A stretch of DNA of 64,000 nt from Lanius collurio (taxonomy: Eukaryota > Chordata > Aves > Passeriformes > Laniidae). Positions 12,201-24,200 of the stretch are shown here, piece after piece. The notes beneath the pieces are model-generated. The model was not told the DNA's origin. It saw only the letters and a program-made list of their open reading frames with translations, and searched no databases. Numbering within the stretch: the stretch's first letter is position 1; the number at the start of each line of letters is the position of its first letter. Where the stretch lies: the NCBI GenBank assembly GCA_020086605.1, contig JACBWW010000021.1, positions 314,288-378,287 on the forward strand, given 5' to 3'. A program made the position numbers and the translations under genes.

Positions 12201-15200
12201 GCTCTGCTGGATGAGCTCTTTTCTGCTGTTTTCAGCTGGCCTAACCCAAAACATTGCTTGAGTGGGTGTGGGTGCCGACAGAGAAATTAAATCCCTCAGC
12301 AGTCCCCACGGGATGGCAGAGGCAGGCTGGAAAATACAGCTTTGGAGAGGCAGGGTGGGGGAAGTGCTGCTGGACACACAGCTGGGACAGGAGCTTCACT
12401 ATGCACACACACTGAGTTTTTTGGGCTGCTTCCTCCCCCCAGCACCCGCAGCAGTTGGAACTGCAATCACACTGGGGGCTTGGAGCCAAAGAAAACTCCC
12501 TGTGGGCAAAGCAGGGGGGACTGGCAGCCCCAGGGCATCGCTGTCCACCGGGAAGGGACAGTCAGAGCGGCTGGAGTAGCTTTGCTCCCCGCCCAGAGCC
12601 CGTGCTGTGGGAGCTGACCCACTTCTCCATGCTCCTCATCCTCCCTGAATTATTAAAGCCTTCCGCCTGGCTCCTGCGCTCGCTTGCTTGGCTTATTGTG
12701 TTTGCTCAGCCTCCGTGTCGCCTCTGCTCTGGGAGAGAGCACGCGGGGAGGTGGCGGAACAGTGCCCGGAGCGTGGCCGTGTGCTCTGGGGAGGCAGGGG
12801 AAGCCTCTCTCTTGGTGGCATTCAGCCATCCTCCCTTCAGATCCAGCCCAAAAACTGCTGCTCCTTCCCAAGGGGCTCCACTTTGGGGTCTAGACCCATC
12901 CTGTTGTCTCCCAGCCCTGCAAGGACTCGGCATCCCTGGAAACCTTTGTGCAATCCCTCTCCCAGGCCTGGCCTGACCTTTAAACACTGAAGTCATCCCT
13001 CACCAGAGCACAAACACAGCAGGGCTGGGCCTCTCCCATCATTCCTGTTGGGGGAAGGAAGCCTTTCCCAGCTCCAGAGCTCCTCTGGGCAGCTGTGGTT
13101 ACTCTTCCCAGGGTGCAAAGGGATTCCCATGGAAAGGCAGACAAATTGCTGCCTCAGAGTTTATTTTTAGGAGGTTTTTCTGTATTTTCACCCTTACTCT
13201 TAGCATGATGGCTGTGAGGGAGGGACAGCCATGCTTACACTGGGTGTCTGGAGTGGGGAAAATGGGCTGGCATGGGCCCAGCAGCTGAGAGGTTAACTTC
13301 TCCCTGAATTTTGGCCCAGGTAAGCTAGATGTACAAAATTTGCTGGGAAGCTTCCTGGTCTGGCAGGGGAAAACTGGGGCAGGCACAGAGCTGGGGCTGA
13401 GGGTACCTCCCAAACTTTGCTGGTATCCCTCAAAAGGGCTGTCTCTGCAGCTAGGCAGGGCAGCCCCTTCCCCTTGGGCATCTTCTCCAGAGCCCAGGCT
13501 CCCAGAACCCTTCCCAAGACAACTGTGCAATGATCCTCACAGAGCTGGTTGCTTTCCAGCCTGGGAAATCCTGGGATAGTGAAAGTAGGTGCGGGGAGGT
13601 GGCGGGGATGACTGTGCTTCCATGTTTTCCAGTAAATTCTTTGCTGGAATTTTGCATTAGTGACCCCGAATGGGACAGGGAGGTGTTCGAAGCAGAAGGT
13701 GGGAGTTCGGCAGCAGGTGAGACCTCTTCCCTTCTGCCATTTTCTGGGATGGACGTAAAGAGAGGTGTGAAAGCTGACCAGATGATGAAGTAATTCCAGC
13801 CTGTGTTTGTGAAACGTGGGCAAGCTGCTCTCGGAGCTGCCAGGGATTATCCCGCGAGCAGGGGCTGCGGAGGCGCTGCTGCCGCCGTGGCAGCGCTCGC
13901 CGCGCTGGGACCGCGGGGCGATGCTCCCACCTCGCGGCCGATCCCCGCATCAGCGGCGGGGCGGGCCGGGCCGGGGGGGCGAGGACAGCTCGCTCTCCGC
14001 CTCCTCCAGAGCCTCGCCCCGTCGGGAAAAGCCTCCTGCTTTCCCCATTCCCAATGGTCCGCCTCTGGGCGGCAGCCCGGCTCCGCCGAGCCCCAGCTCC
14101 CCGAGGCGAGTTACCGGGAGTGCGGGGGATCCCCACGCTGGGCTGGCCGCCCCTCGCCGTGGCGTCCCACCCTTACCTGCAAACCGGCGTTGACCTTCAG
14201 CCGCGGCCCCTTGGTGCTGCGGGGCAAGATGGTGATGAAGAGGGTCGCGGGCTGGCTCTGTCGGGATACCTCGGAGGCGTTGGCCAGGATGGTGAAACTG
14301 TCAGAGAGGGATCGGGGGCCGTCCTGCCTGTACTGGATCTGCTGGCTCTCCACCTGCGGGGCAAGGGCCAGGTGATCCTCCATGGAGGACACAGGCCACC
14401 GGCCCCTCTGGGGAGGGGACACTGAACCATCCTGGGAGGATGATGGCAACCCAGCACTACCTCAGGGGCAACCCTCTGGGGTGTATCCACAGGACAGGAG
14501 TGGGATCTCTGGGAAGCAGACCTGGAGCCCAGCAGGGGTGCTCTGCCTGCATCCCCACCCCGTATCCCCACGAGCTGCAGAGCAAACCCGTCACCCCAAA
14601 CGCCTCCATCCCTTCTGACGGGGAGAAGACTCCTGCAGCCCTCCCCAACCTCCCGGTGTGGCTGGGGGCTGGAGACCACCCCTGAGCTCTCCCAAACCCT
14701 CGGGAAAGCAGTATGGTGGGTAGGTGGGCACCGTGGGTGCTATACCTCGCTCCAGGTGAAGCTGTGCAGCCCGCCCTGCTCGGGCTGCTGGCTGCTCAGG
14801 AGGGTGCCGAACCGGGGGGGCTCGAGCACCCTGAATTCCATGCCAAGAGCCGGGTAGTAGGCGTTGGAAATGCGGAGGATGCCTGAGTTGAGGGTAGCAG
14901 AGCCACCTCCTGGCACCGTGATGTTGTGGACATCCAAGGGGACAGTGATGGGGAGCACAACCAGGCTGACCACCACCCCCTCCAGAGGGTCTGCACTGCG
15001 GGCTGTGATGTCCAGGACAAACTGGTCACGCTCCTCGTTGGGCTTGGAGTGGAGGTAGAGGACTCTGCCACTGTTGATGTCCTCCTGGGTGAAGGACTGG
15101 ATGGGGTCCAGGCTGGGCTGCTCGTTCACGTCCTGGCTGTGCTGAAGCATTGCCAGGAAGCCGGAGGCTGGGGGGCTGCTCACCAGGTAGACTATGTCTT

Positions 15201-18200
15201 GGGAAGAGATCTCTTCGTGGGTCACCTGGGAGTGTGGGGGAGACGAGGCATGAGTGGGAGGGCTAGTAACTGAGGCTGGGCTGCCCCACAGCCCACCTGC
15301 TGTGCAATCAATCCCTCAAAGCTTTGCTGTGGGATGAACTGCAAGAACCACCTTACTGAGGCGATGCCTGAAGCCCTCTGTGCCCCTATGCAAAGCCAGA
15401 CAAGAACACAAGGCCTTGGCTCTGAGCAGGTGGGAGCAAAATGGAGTCCCATGGGTGGTTGTCCTGGCTCCGTGGCCAGGGAGGTCATGCAGGCATGAGG
15501 AATGACTGGAGAAGGGGATACTCACCAGTAAGTCCTCCTCCTTGATCCCAGCTGCTTCCCCCTGGAAAACATAGATCTCCTTGTGGTTGACTATGCTCAA
15601 GGGGCTGGGATGGGTGTCCAAGAACACACTGATGGCCAGTGTGTCCTCCACTGCCACCTCATTTGCTTCTACAGTGAACTGGAGCTCATCCCGAGTGTTC
15701 CTGCTCCCGTTGTGGTGGTAGGAGATCTCTCCTGCCAGCAGGTCCCTCTGGGAGAAGGCCATGACCGGCTGCTCCCCTCTCAGCACGGTCCCCCACCTTG
15801 GCGGGGTGGTTATCAGGAACCGTATCTCTTCATCTGACCTGATGTCCATGTTGGTCTCCAGGCTGAGGACAGAGGAGTCAATGCTCCCTCGGGTGCCCTG
15901 GTGGATGACCAGCCCCGTGTTGTTGACTATTTTGATGTAGGGGTCTGATGCCTGCACTTCCAGGAGGGCTGTGGTTTGGTGGAGGCCATCTGAGACCTGT
16001 AGCTGGATCCAGCCCCGGTCAGCCCCAGAATGGACAAAGAGGATCTTCTTCTTCCTCAGGTCATCCTGTGTGAATCGATAGACCTGGTGGCTTCTGTCAT
16101 CGACAGAGACAATGCTGCCAAATAAGATGTCCTTCCTGGCCAGCACCAGCTGCGCATCGGAGAAGCCAGAGTCCTTGTCAGTGAAGGCGATGTCATCAGT
16201 GGTCAGCAGGTGCTGCCCATTGCGCACCACGTTGAAGACTCTGTTCACTGCTCGGACAGGGCTGTGGTCATTGACGGGTTGGATGGAAACCCTGAAAACG
16301 CCCCTCACTTCCTCAGCCTCAGGCTCGGCGCTGCCCTCACCCTGCCTGATGGCTACGAAGGGGATATCATCCTCCAGGGTCTCGGAGTCATCGTGCTGGT
16401 ACAGCAACCGGCGCTGGAGGATGTCGTCATTGGTGAACTCCGTGATCTCCGCTCTGGAGGCCCAGCCATGGGATGCAGCCCAGGCCAGCCTCCCATGTGC
16501 TGGCCCCTCAATCACCTCATAGACATAGTCCATGCTGTTCACACTCTGCACAAACAAGTGATCCTTGGAGATGATGGCCTGTCCACCTTCTGGCACGGTC
16601 AGGAGCACGTTGGTCAATGTTGGGGCATCAGGGTCCCCACCAATGCTGATTCTGTAGGTATAGACGGGTGAGTGCTGCTCACCAGCATGGACACGGAACT
16701 GGAAGAAGTCCTCAGCTTGCTGGGAGTTCCTAATGGTCACGCTGTAGCTCAGGTGGTTTCCCTGCAGGTCTGCTTCAGTAAATCCAAAGCCTTCGGTCAG
16801 CCTGTTGCCAAGCAGCTCGAGGTTTCCCTTTTTGGGAGCCTGAATGATCACATAGTGGAAGGGAACTGGGGCAGAGTTTGGATCTTCCAACATTGCCTCC
16901 AGCTCCTTGCTGGTGATATTTCTGTGCCGCTTATTCTTCATCTGGAGGGGAGCCATGGTCCTCATCTTAATGGTAGCTCTTTTAATCCTTATGAGGAAGG
17001 TGTTGTTTGGTAAGAGCTTCTGCCCCACTTGGACTTTGAATCTCACCTCCTCCACGCTATCTTCCAGCCGGTGCTCTGCGTCTGTGCTAAAATACTGGAT
17101 GCGCCCTTGCTCCAGGTCTTGTTGGTGGAAGGACTCGACTTTTTTCCATTCCCCTCCAATGTTCCCTTGCTTCTGGACCTCACCATACTTCAGGGGCTCC
17201 GTGAGGACATACAGGATGGAGACGCGTTGTTCCACAGCGTTTGTCTTGACTGACAGGTTGGCTGTGGTGATGCGTGCGGCCCCTCCTTGGGAGAGGGAGA
17301 GGCCGGTGTTATTGAGCAGTCGGATGTCAGGATCAATGGCGAGGATCCTCAGGGTGGCAATGGGGCTCCGGACTGTGCCATCACTCACCTGCAAGGTGAG
17401 CTGTAAGTCTGTCCCACCCTGGTGCACGTAGACTACGCTGCCAGCTTCCAGGTCTCTGCAGGAGAACTCCTCAATGGGCACTCCAGGGTGGAAGTCTAAC
17501 TCCACATAACCCTCCTCCATCTGCTGACTATGCAGCTGGAATTCGAGATCATCACAGGATGAATCATCATCCAGGACCTGCAGGATGTCGGAGGTCAGGT
17601 GTTTCCGTGTGTGCTTCAGGATTGTCATTTGGTTCCCATGGGGAAAGATCACCTGTGGGGCATCATTGACAGGGTTGATCATGATGGGCAGCAGGTACAC
17701 CTGCCCTTGCCGCAGGCACTCTGGGACCCCTTGCTGGGTGGTCACTGTCACCTCCAGCATCAGCTGGTCCATGGGCCCCTCAGAGCCATCGTGGATGTAT
17801 CTGACTTTGCGATTCACAATGTCTAACAAGGTGAACTTCTTTCTGCTCCTGGACCCGGGAATGTCCAGCTCCAGCTGGCCATGCCTGGGGTCATTGGTGA
17901 TGCTGAAGAGGATTTGAGACTGACGGATGTTGGCCAGGCTCAAATCTACCGTTGGTTGGGCATGTTTCCACTCCAGGTAGGCCATGCCCCCTTCAGAGAC
18001 GATGAGGGGGCTGACGTGCAGCAGCCTGCTGATGTTGGCAAAGGCGGGTGGGAAGCTGCTGTCAGGCTGGCACGGTTCCACCACCAGGCCTGGCGCTCCC
18101 GAAAAGACATTCGGAGGTGGAGAGGTGGATGCCTCATCCTGCTCATACACCTCCTCATAGTCCCAGTAGTGGTCCTGCTTCCCACAGCCTGCTGTGATGT

Positions 18201-21200
18201 CCTTTGTGATCACGGCGTCCTGCAGGCTCCTCCTCTGCAGGTTTATCCGCAGGTCCTCCAAGCAGCCAATAAATGAGTGGTTGGTCATGGTCCACAATGA
18301 GATGAAAGAAAGATGGTGTTCCCTCAGCCTTTGCAAAGCTTTTTCATCCATACCACCAATGAAGAGGTTTCCCTGAAGGTCTAGGTAGTTGTTGATGCCC
18401 CGGTTGGATGTGGATGAAGCATAGTAATCTATTAGTATCTCAAACTTGTGGATGTCTGTGTGGACTTTGACGTAGTGCTGCTGCTCGTCGCTGATGAAGA
18501 CATTGTTGTGCAGAACGATGACGCCGTTCCCCTTCTCCACAAACCCTCGCAGGCGCCCGTTGGAGATCTCCAGGTAGAAGAAGTCATTCTCCAGCCCTGC
18601 GTGGTAGATGAGGGGTGCCTGGGTGATGCTCGTTGTTATCACAAACTCAATGGTTGCTTCCTGCCTCGCATCCCATGTGGGGAAAGCAATGTAGGAGTGT
18701 GGCCCCGGGAACCCAAATGGGTCCTCAGGCTCTGCAGAGAACTGTGTGCTGCACCCTTCCTGGACATGGTGAAAGGTCTTGGAGCTGCCATCAGCAGACA
18801 GACGGGAGAGAACATCCAGGCCGTTGAACGTCACCAAGTGAAGGCAACCCCTGAAGGGAGGGCTGGCCTCAGCAAGATATGGCAGGTCCAGGCTGCCTGT
18901 CCCGCCAGCATAGAGGCCATGCTGGATGTCCAGCTCCCTTGCTGGCCCTGTGATGTCTGCGGAGCTGTTGAAGAGGCCATCGATGGTCAGCGTCATCCTG
19001 CCATCTTCCACCAGCAGCTCCACGTTGTGCACTGCCAGGTTATTGAGCTGCAGCCCTGCTGGGGACTGCAAGGTCACCTCCTCCGAGCCCAGCTGCAGCC
19101 TGGCCTGCAAGGAAACATACAAAACCCTCAGCTCAAGTGAGACCTCTCTGTCTTCCAGAAATACCTGATGAACATGGACCCACACCCAGGTGCTCTCAAG
19201 GGTTTTAGTCCCTCAGTTCACTGCTCCACCTCTGGATGTGCTCCTCCTTCATCCTCCCTATGGACTCGCCCTCTTTGTCCTGCCCTTTGAATTTCTCTCC
19301 TTTTTCACTCATTCACAGCAAACCCCAATCTCAGGGCTGGGGTCCTCCATCTCCCAGTCCCACAGCTGGGCTTCTCCTCTCCCCTCACAGAGCAGCCCTG
19401 CCAGATGCTGGCTCCTCCTTCCCTGCGCTATCTTGCCCACTGCTCTCCATCCTTGCAACCTGGGCTGCTTCCAGCCCTTTCCCTGGGAACTGGCAGGGAA
19501 ATAGCAGGCTTTGCTCCTCGTGGGCAGCAGCCTGGAGCCTGCCTAAGTAGAGGGTTAGCTGGTGGGACACATGGTCTGCATTAAGGACACCTCTGGCCAG
19601 TGGCTCACTTGCTCTTCTGCTTTGGTTTGATGTGGTTGGTAGCCCAGCCTAGGCTGCAGGAGAGGCAGGATGCATGCCTTGGATGCTCCCTGCTCTTTTC
19701 CTTCATGGTGGATGCCAACCACAATAGGGAATTTTGTTTCTCTGTCTTGATTGCTTCCCATGTTCCAGATGGGACAAGGGAGATCCCTTCTTTCCCTGGA
19801 TCCTCTTGTCTCACCTCCTCACACCTGAGGGTGCTGTGCACCATGTCTGACCACACAATGCACACAGGGTGCCAGTGTCTGGGTGTCCCCATGACCACCC
19901 CCAGCACCACCCATGCAGTGGGTGGACAGCTTCCCCAGATGGAGCCAGTTTCTCTGTATTTAACCACATCTTCCAAGACTGTGCACACTCTCCTCTTGTA
20001 CTCTTGGCATTCCCTGTCAGGGGTCCTGGCAGCTGGGCCTCCCCTTCATCCTTACACAGGATGAAGCCATGACACAGAGACCCCAGCACGGGGAGAGGAC
20101 CGGGGTGCTGGGATGCTGACCTGCAGGCGGCCAGCTTGCAGCTGGAGCAGGAGGTGGTCGGGCTGGCCAGCAGCCAGGAAGAGCAGCCCATTCCCCTGGC
20201 TGGTGAACACCTGCAGGTGAAGCCGCACCGTGCGCGAGGCATCTGCCAGCGGCATCTCCACGAAGCTGTCACCAAAGAAGGAGGCTGGGGAGAAAAGGGA
20301 GAAAGGTCAGGCAGGGAAGGACACCTCCTGCAAGCCCCGTCTGGGTGGTTGCTGTGATTATGGAGCCTCTCAAGCCCATCAGCCTTCCCTTGTTTGCCGT
20401 CTGACAGGTTGCTGGAGCCCAGCAGCCTAAAAAGACCCTTGGGGAAGTCTGTTCTTCTGATTTTCCTAGAGGTATCCTAGAAGGGTTTGGGGTCAGAAGG
20501 AACCTCAAAGCTCATCTAGTCCAAGCCGCCTGCTACAGACAGGGACATTTTCCACTGTGCCAGGTTGCTCCAAGCCCTGTCCAACCTGGCCTTGGACACT
20601 TCCAGGGATGGGGCAGCCACAGCTTCTCTGGACAACCTGCGCCAAGGCCTCACCACCTTCTGATTAAAGAAATTGTGTTTCTCCTCAGTGCTGGAGGAAT
20701 AAATGTGAGTGCCAGTGATCCATACGTGGATGTGAGAGCGTATGGAAGTGGGCGCCCGGGGATGCAGCTGGAACGAGTTCAACACCCAGTATACATCAGC
20801 CCTGGAGGACTCAGCTCAATGGCATGTGGTCATGAAATGACAGACTGTATCAACAGGGCAGAGGCGGGAGAGGACAGGATTAAGAGTACAGGGAGCGGCA
20901 AGGCTTAATTTTAGAGCGCTTTTAGTTTTTAGCTGACTCAATGCACGCATGTGCATCTCACACATGTTAAATGTGTGTGGCTGGAGCGTGCAGCCACCCA
21001 TCCTGCTTGGCTCCAGCTCAGCCTGTGGCAAAACTCTGTGCTTAAACATAAACACTCCAGCCCTGTAAGCTGGAAATGTCTGGGGAGGCTATGTCAGGGA
21101 CAGGGGGGAAATGCACATTTTCAGTCCATATGTAGTCACAGGCTCTGCTGGAGTTTATATGTGTGAAGTTTTCCTGTTACACTTCACTAGAGCGTACCAG

Positions 21201-24200
21201 ATCCACTCCTTTGCCAACCTACACTTAGGTTTGGGGTCCCAGATCTGTCTTGCTGAGGTGCCATGGGCAAACAAGGATAGGAATTTGGCTTTCAGGGTCC
21301 TAGTCCCTGATCTCTTTTGGAGGAGGCAGGGGTGGATATTGGATGCTGGGGTGGATATTAGATGCTGGGGTGAAACCAATCTTCTGCACAGCGAGGTCTG
21401 GGTATAAACACCCTCATGTGCTCTTACAACTGCTTCCCTGGTTGCATTTTCCTCTTGCCCAAATTTCTGTGGGGATGACCAGGACAGGAACAGGCAATGC
21501 AGGCTTTGTTCAAAGGGTGGTGCAGCAAGTGAAAACCTAACCCAGCAAGACATCCAGAGTCACTGAGGCATTTGGAAGGGGACCATCTGTAGGTTGGCCT
21601 GGCAGGGACAGAGTTGGAGCACTCTGTTTCAGCTTTTCCCATTTTCTTCAGAGCTGAGCCCTGCAGCCCCCTGCATGGAGGATGCTCTTCTGAGCCCTTT
21701 GGGAATGGGGAGACCTCCTTGTCCAGGACACCACAAAAAATCATTTCCTGCCACTGGCAGCAGAAAAAAGTGTCTCAGTTTTCCCCTGCGGTCTGGGAGG
21801 ATGACGTGGGTGTTGCAAGGACCATCACCCCACCCGTTCTGGACAGGGAGGAAATGGCACCATGGAAATATCTGGCCTTTGCTGTAACAGCAAGCCCTTT
21901 GCCCAGCGCAGGGCAAGGCTGTGAGGATGCCTGCTCATTCCCTGGCCCTCGTGCCTGCTGCTGGCATGGGGCACTTTGGCTTCCTTGTCCTCTTCAGCCC
22001 AGCCAGTGACTCAGAGGAGCTGTGCTGTTCTTTGCAGGGCTCTGTCCTTCCCTGACCCGCTCCCTCCTTCCCATGGTCCCAGCAAATCCAGCCTTGCCCA
22101 GTGCCAAGGGTGGTGGGTGCTGGGGCTCACGGCACCGCCTTGTCCTGGCGCTTGGTGAGCAGGAGGGACGTGGCACAGTGGAAAAGGGAGTTTTCCTGTC
22201 CCTCCTTGCACAACCACAGGCACACGTGTGTGCACATGTGGTCCCTGGAGACATCCATGTACGTTATGTGCTGGCTTCAGTCGAGGTTCCCTGTGCGTGC
22301 TCCATGCTCCAGCTCCCACTGGGATTTTGCTACATTTTAGTGGCTTCCCCTAATTAAAAAAATGTGTTTTTCAGATGGGTACTGAGCGGCTGCTCTCACA
22401 GGGAGGGAAAGCTTGGCTGGGCTGGACCCATCAGCAGCTCCCATGCCAGCCCAGGGGCTGGGCAGTGTCTCACCGTGGGTGCTGGGGATGATGGTCTGGG
22501 ACTGCTCCAGCAAGACCAGCTTTTTTTTGTTTACCAGTGTGCCAAGGGGCACCAGCTCCTGCAGCCAGCACATTTTGTCCTGCCTTCACTCTCCCAGAGC
22601 TGCCAGAAATGTTTTTCTTTTTCTCTCATAAAATACTAATAATAAAAAGCTCCCAGAGGTGCAGATGCCTAGGGGAGTGGTATTGTTTGTTGGGGAGGAG
22701 GAAGAACCCTTGCCCAGATCCAGGAGGTGCTGGGATTTTTCTCTAGCAGCAAAGCACTGTGAGCTACTGCTGTTTGTCTTCCCAAATTCCTGCTTTATTT
22801 CAGGGCCACTCTCCTGCTCCGTCACCAGCCCAGCCAGGATGTGAACACCACTCGGCCTGTGACATTTCACTTTTGCAGAGGACCTGCAGCTTCTCACCTC
22901 CATCTCCCCTCTTCCTTGCCTTCCACTTTGGAAAAGACACAGAAAACATGGATTCTTTTTTTGTTTGTTTGTTTTTTTCAAATGCATTTTGCTCTGGAGG
23001 AGCCTCCAAAGGACAGAAGGTCCTGGTCCATCCCTTGGAGCAAGCAGGGACTTCCAGGCACCCATTCCCATCTGTGGGCAGGTTCAGGTGAGCATCCTGG
23101 GATCGCCCCACGAGGATGAGTTCCCATGCCCCAAAAGCACATATCTCAAGTGATTTAAGGATGTCATGATCATACCCTAGGGGTGTTGTGCCCCTTATCC
23201 CTGGATGCAGATGCCTGAGGTGGCCCCTCCTCTCCTGCCATGGGGAGCAACAGGTCCTCATGTCCTGGCCATGGGTTAGAGTGGACACCCCAGATGTCCC
23301 ACTTGCCCCCGGATAAAAACAATTGACATTCCCAGCTTGCTGCATCCCACAGGAAATCACCATCCATGCCTTGCCAAGCCGATTGAAAGGCGTGGACGAG
23401 GCGAGAGGAGCCTCTGTCACAGTTTCCGAGCAGCCAGCCAGCATCCAGCAGATTATAGACTGCAGTGTCACTTGGGTTTGGGGTTTTTTTGGTTTTTTTT
23501 TTTTGCATTGAAAAAAACAAGGAGATGAGCCAAAAACTCTAAGGAAGAGTCTGGGAGTGAGGCCTGGGGTGTGCTGGGCTGCTCCTGGGGCCGGCAAACA
23601 AGCGAGGGCTCTGTGCGAGCCGGCCCTGCCCCGGCACCCGCCCCGGCCGCCGGCCACGCGCCGGCTCCGGAGCGCCTTGGCCCTCTTCCCCTGCTCCTCC
23701 AGCTGAAAACACGGCTGGTTTGGCCTCTCCAGTTGCTGATTTTTGGTGTTCTGGGAATTTTCTGGCTGGGAGAGCAAAGCCAGGGGGGATCCCCATCCAC
23801 TGAGGGGGCTCTGGGCTGGGGGCTTTCAGAGTGCCTGGGGCTCAGGAAGGCCATTTTGGGCTCTCCTCTATGTTTTAACACACATCTCAGCACAAAATCT
23901 TCTCCCACCTCCTTCCCAGCACGTAGGAGGACGAAGGAGCCAACTCCAGGCCCAGGCAAAGGGAAGCACTCAGAAAGCTCAGCCCAGAGAGAACCAGCGT
24001 TGGACACGAAGGGTTTTCGGAGCAGGGAGACGTCTCCGTGGTGTGTGGGAGGACGTGTGGGCTGGTGGGTGGATGCTGCCCTGCCCGAAGGCTCCAACCC
24101 CAGCGTGGGGCATCCCCAGCCCTGCTGCAGGACAGCCAGCTGCATTTTGGGGATGCAGGAGGAGGTGCATTGGCATGTCTGGGGTACAACCGAGTCCCTG

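Noticed and set aside
15316..15525. Open reading frame continuing past exon 3
   Set aside because: This is intron 3 read-through. A GTGAGT donor at 15525, conserved exon 4 and correct phase define the exon end.
18448..19140. 230-codon open frame on the plus strand
   Set aside because: It is the antisense shadow of CSPG4 exon 3. The minus-strand frame has clear laminin-G homology and this one has none.
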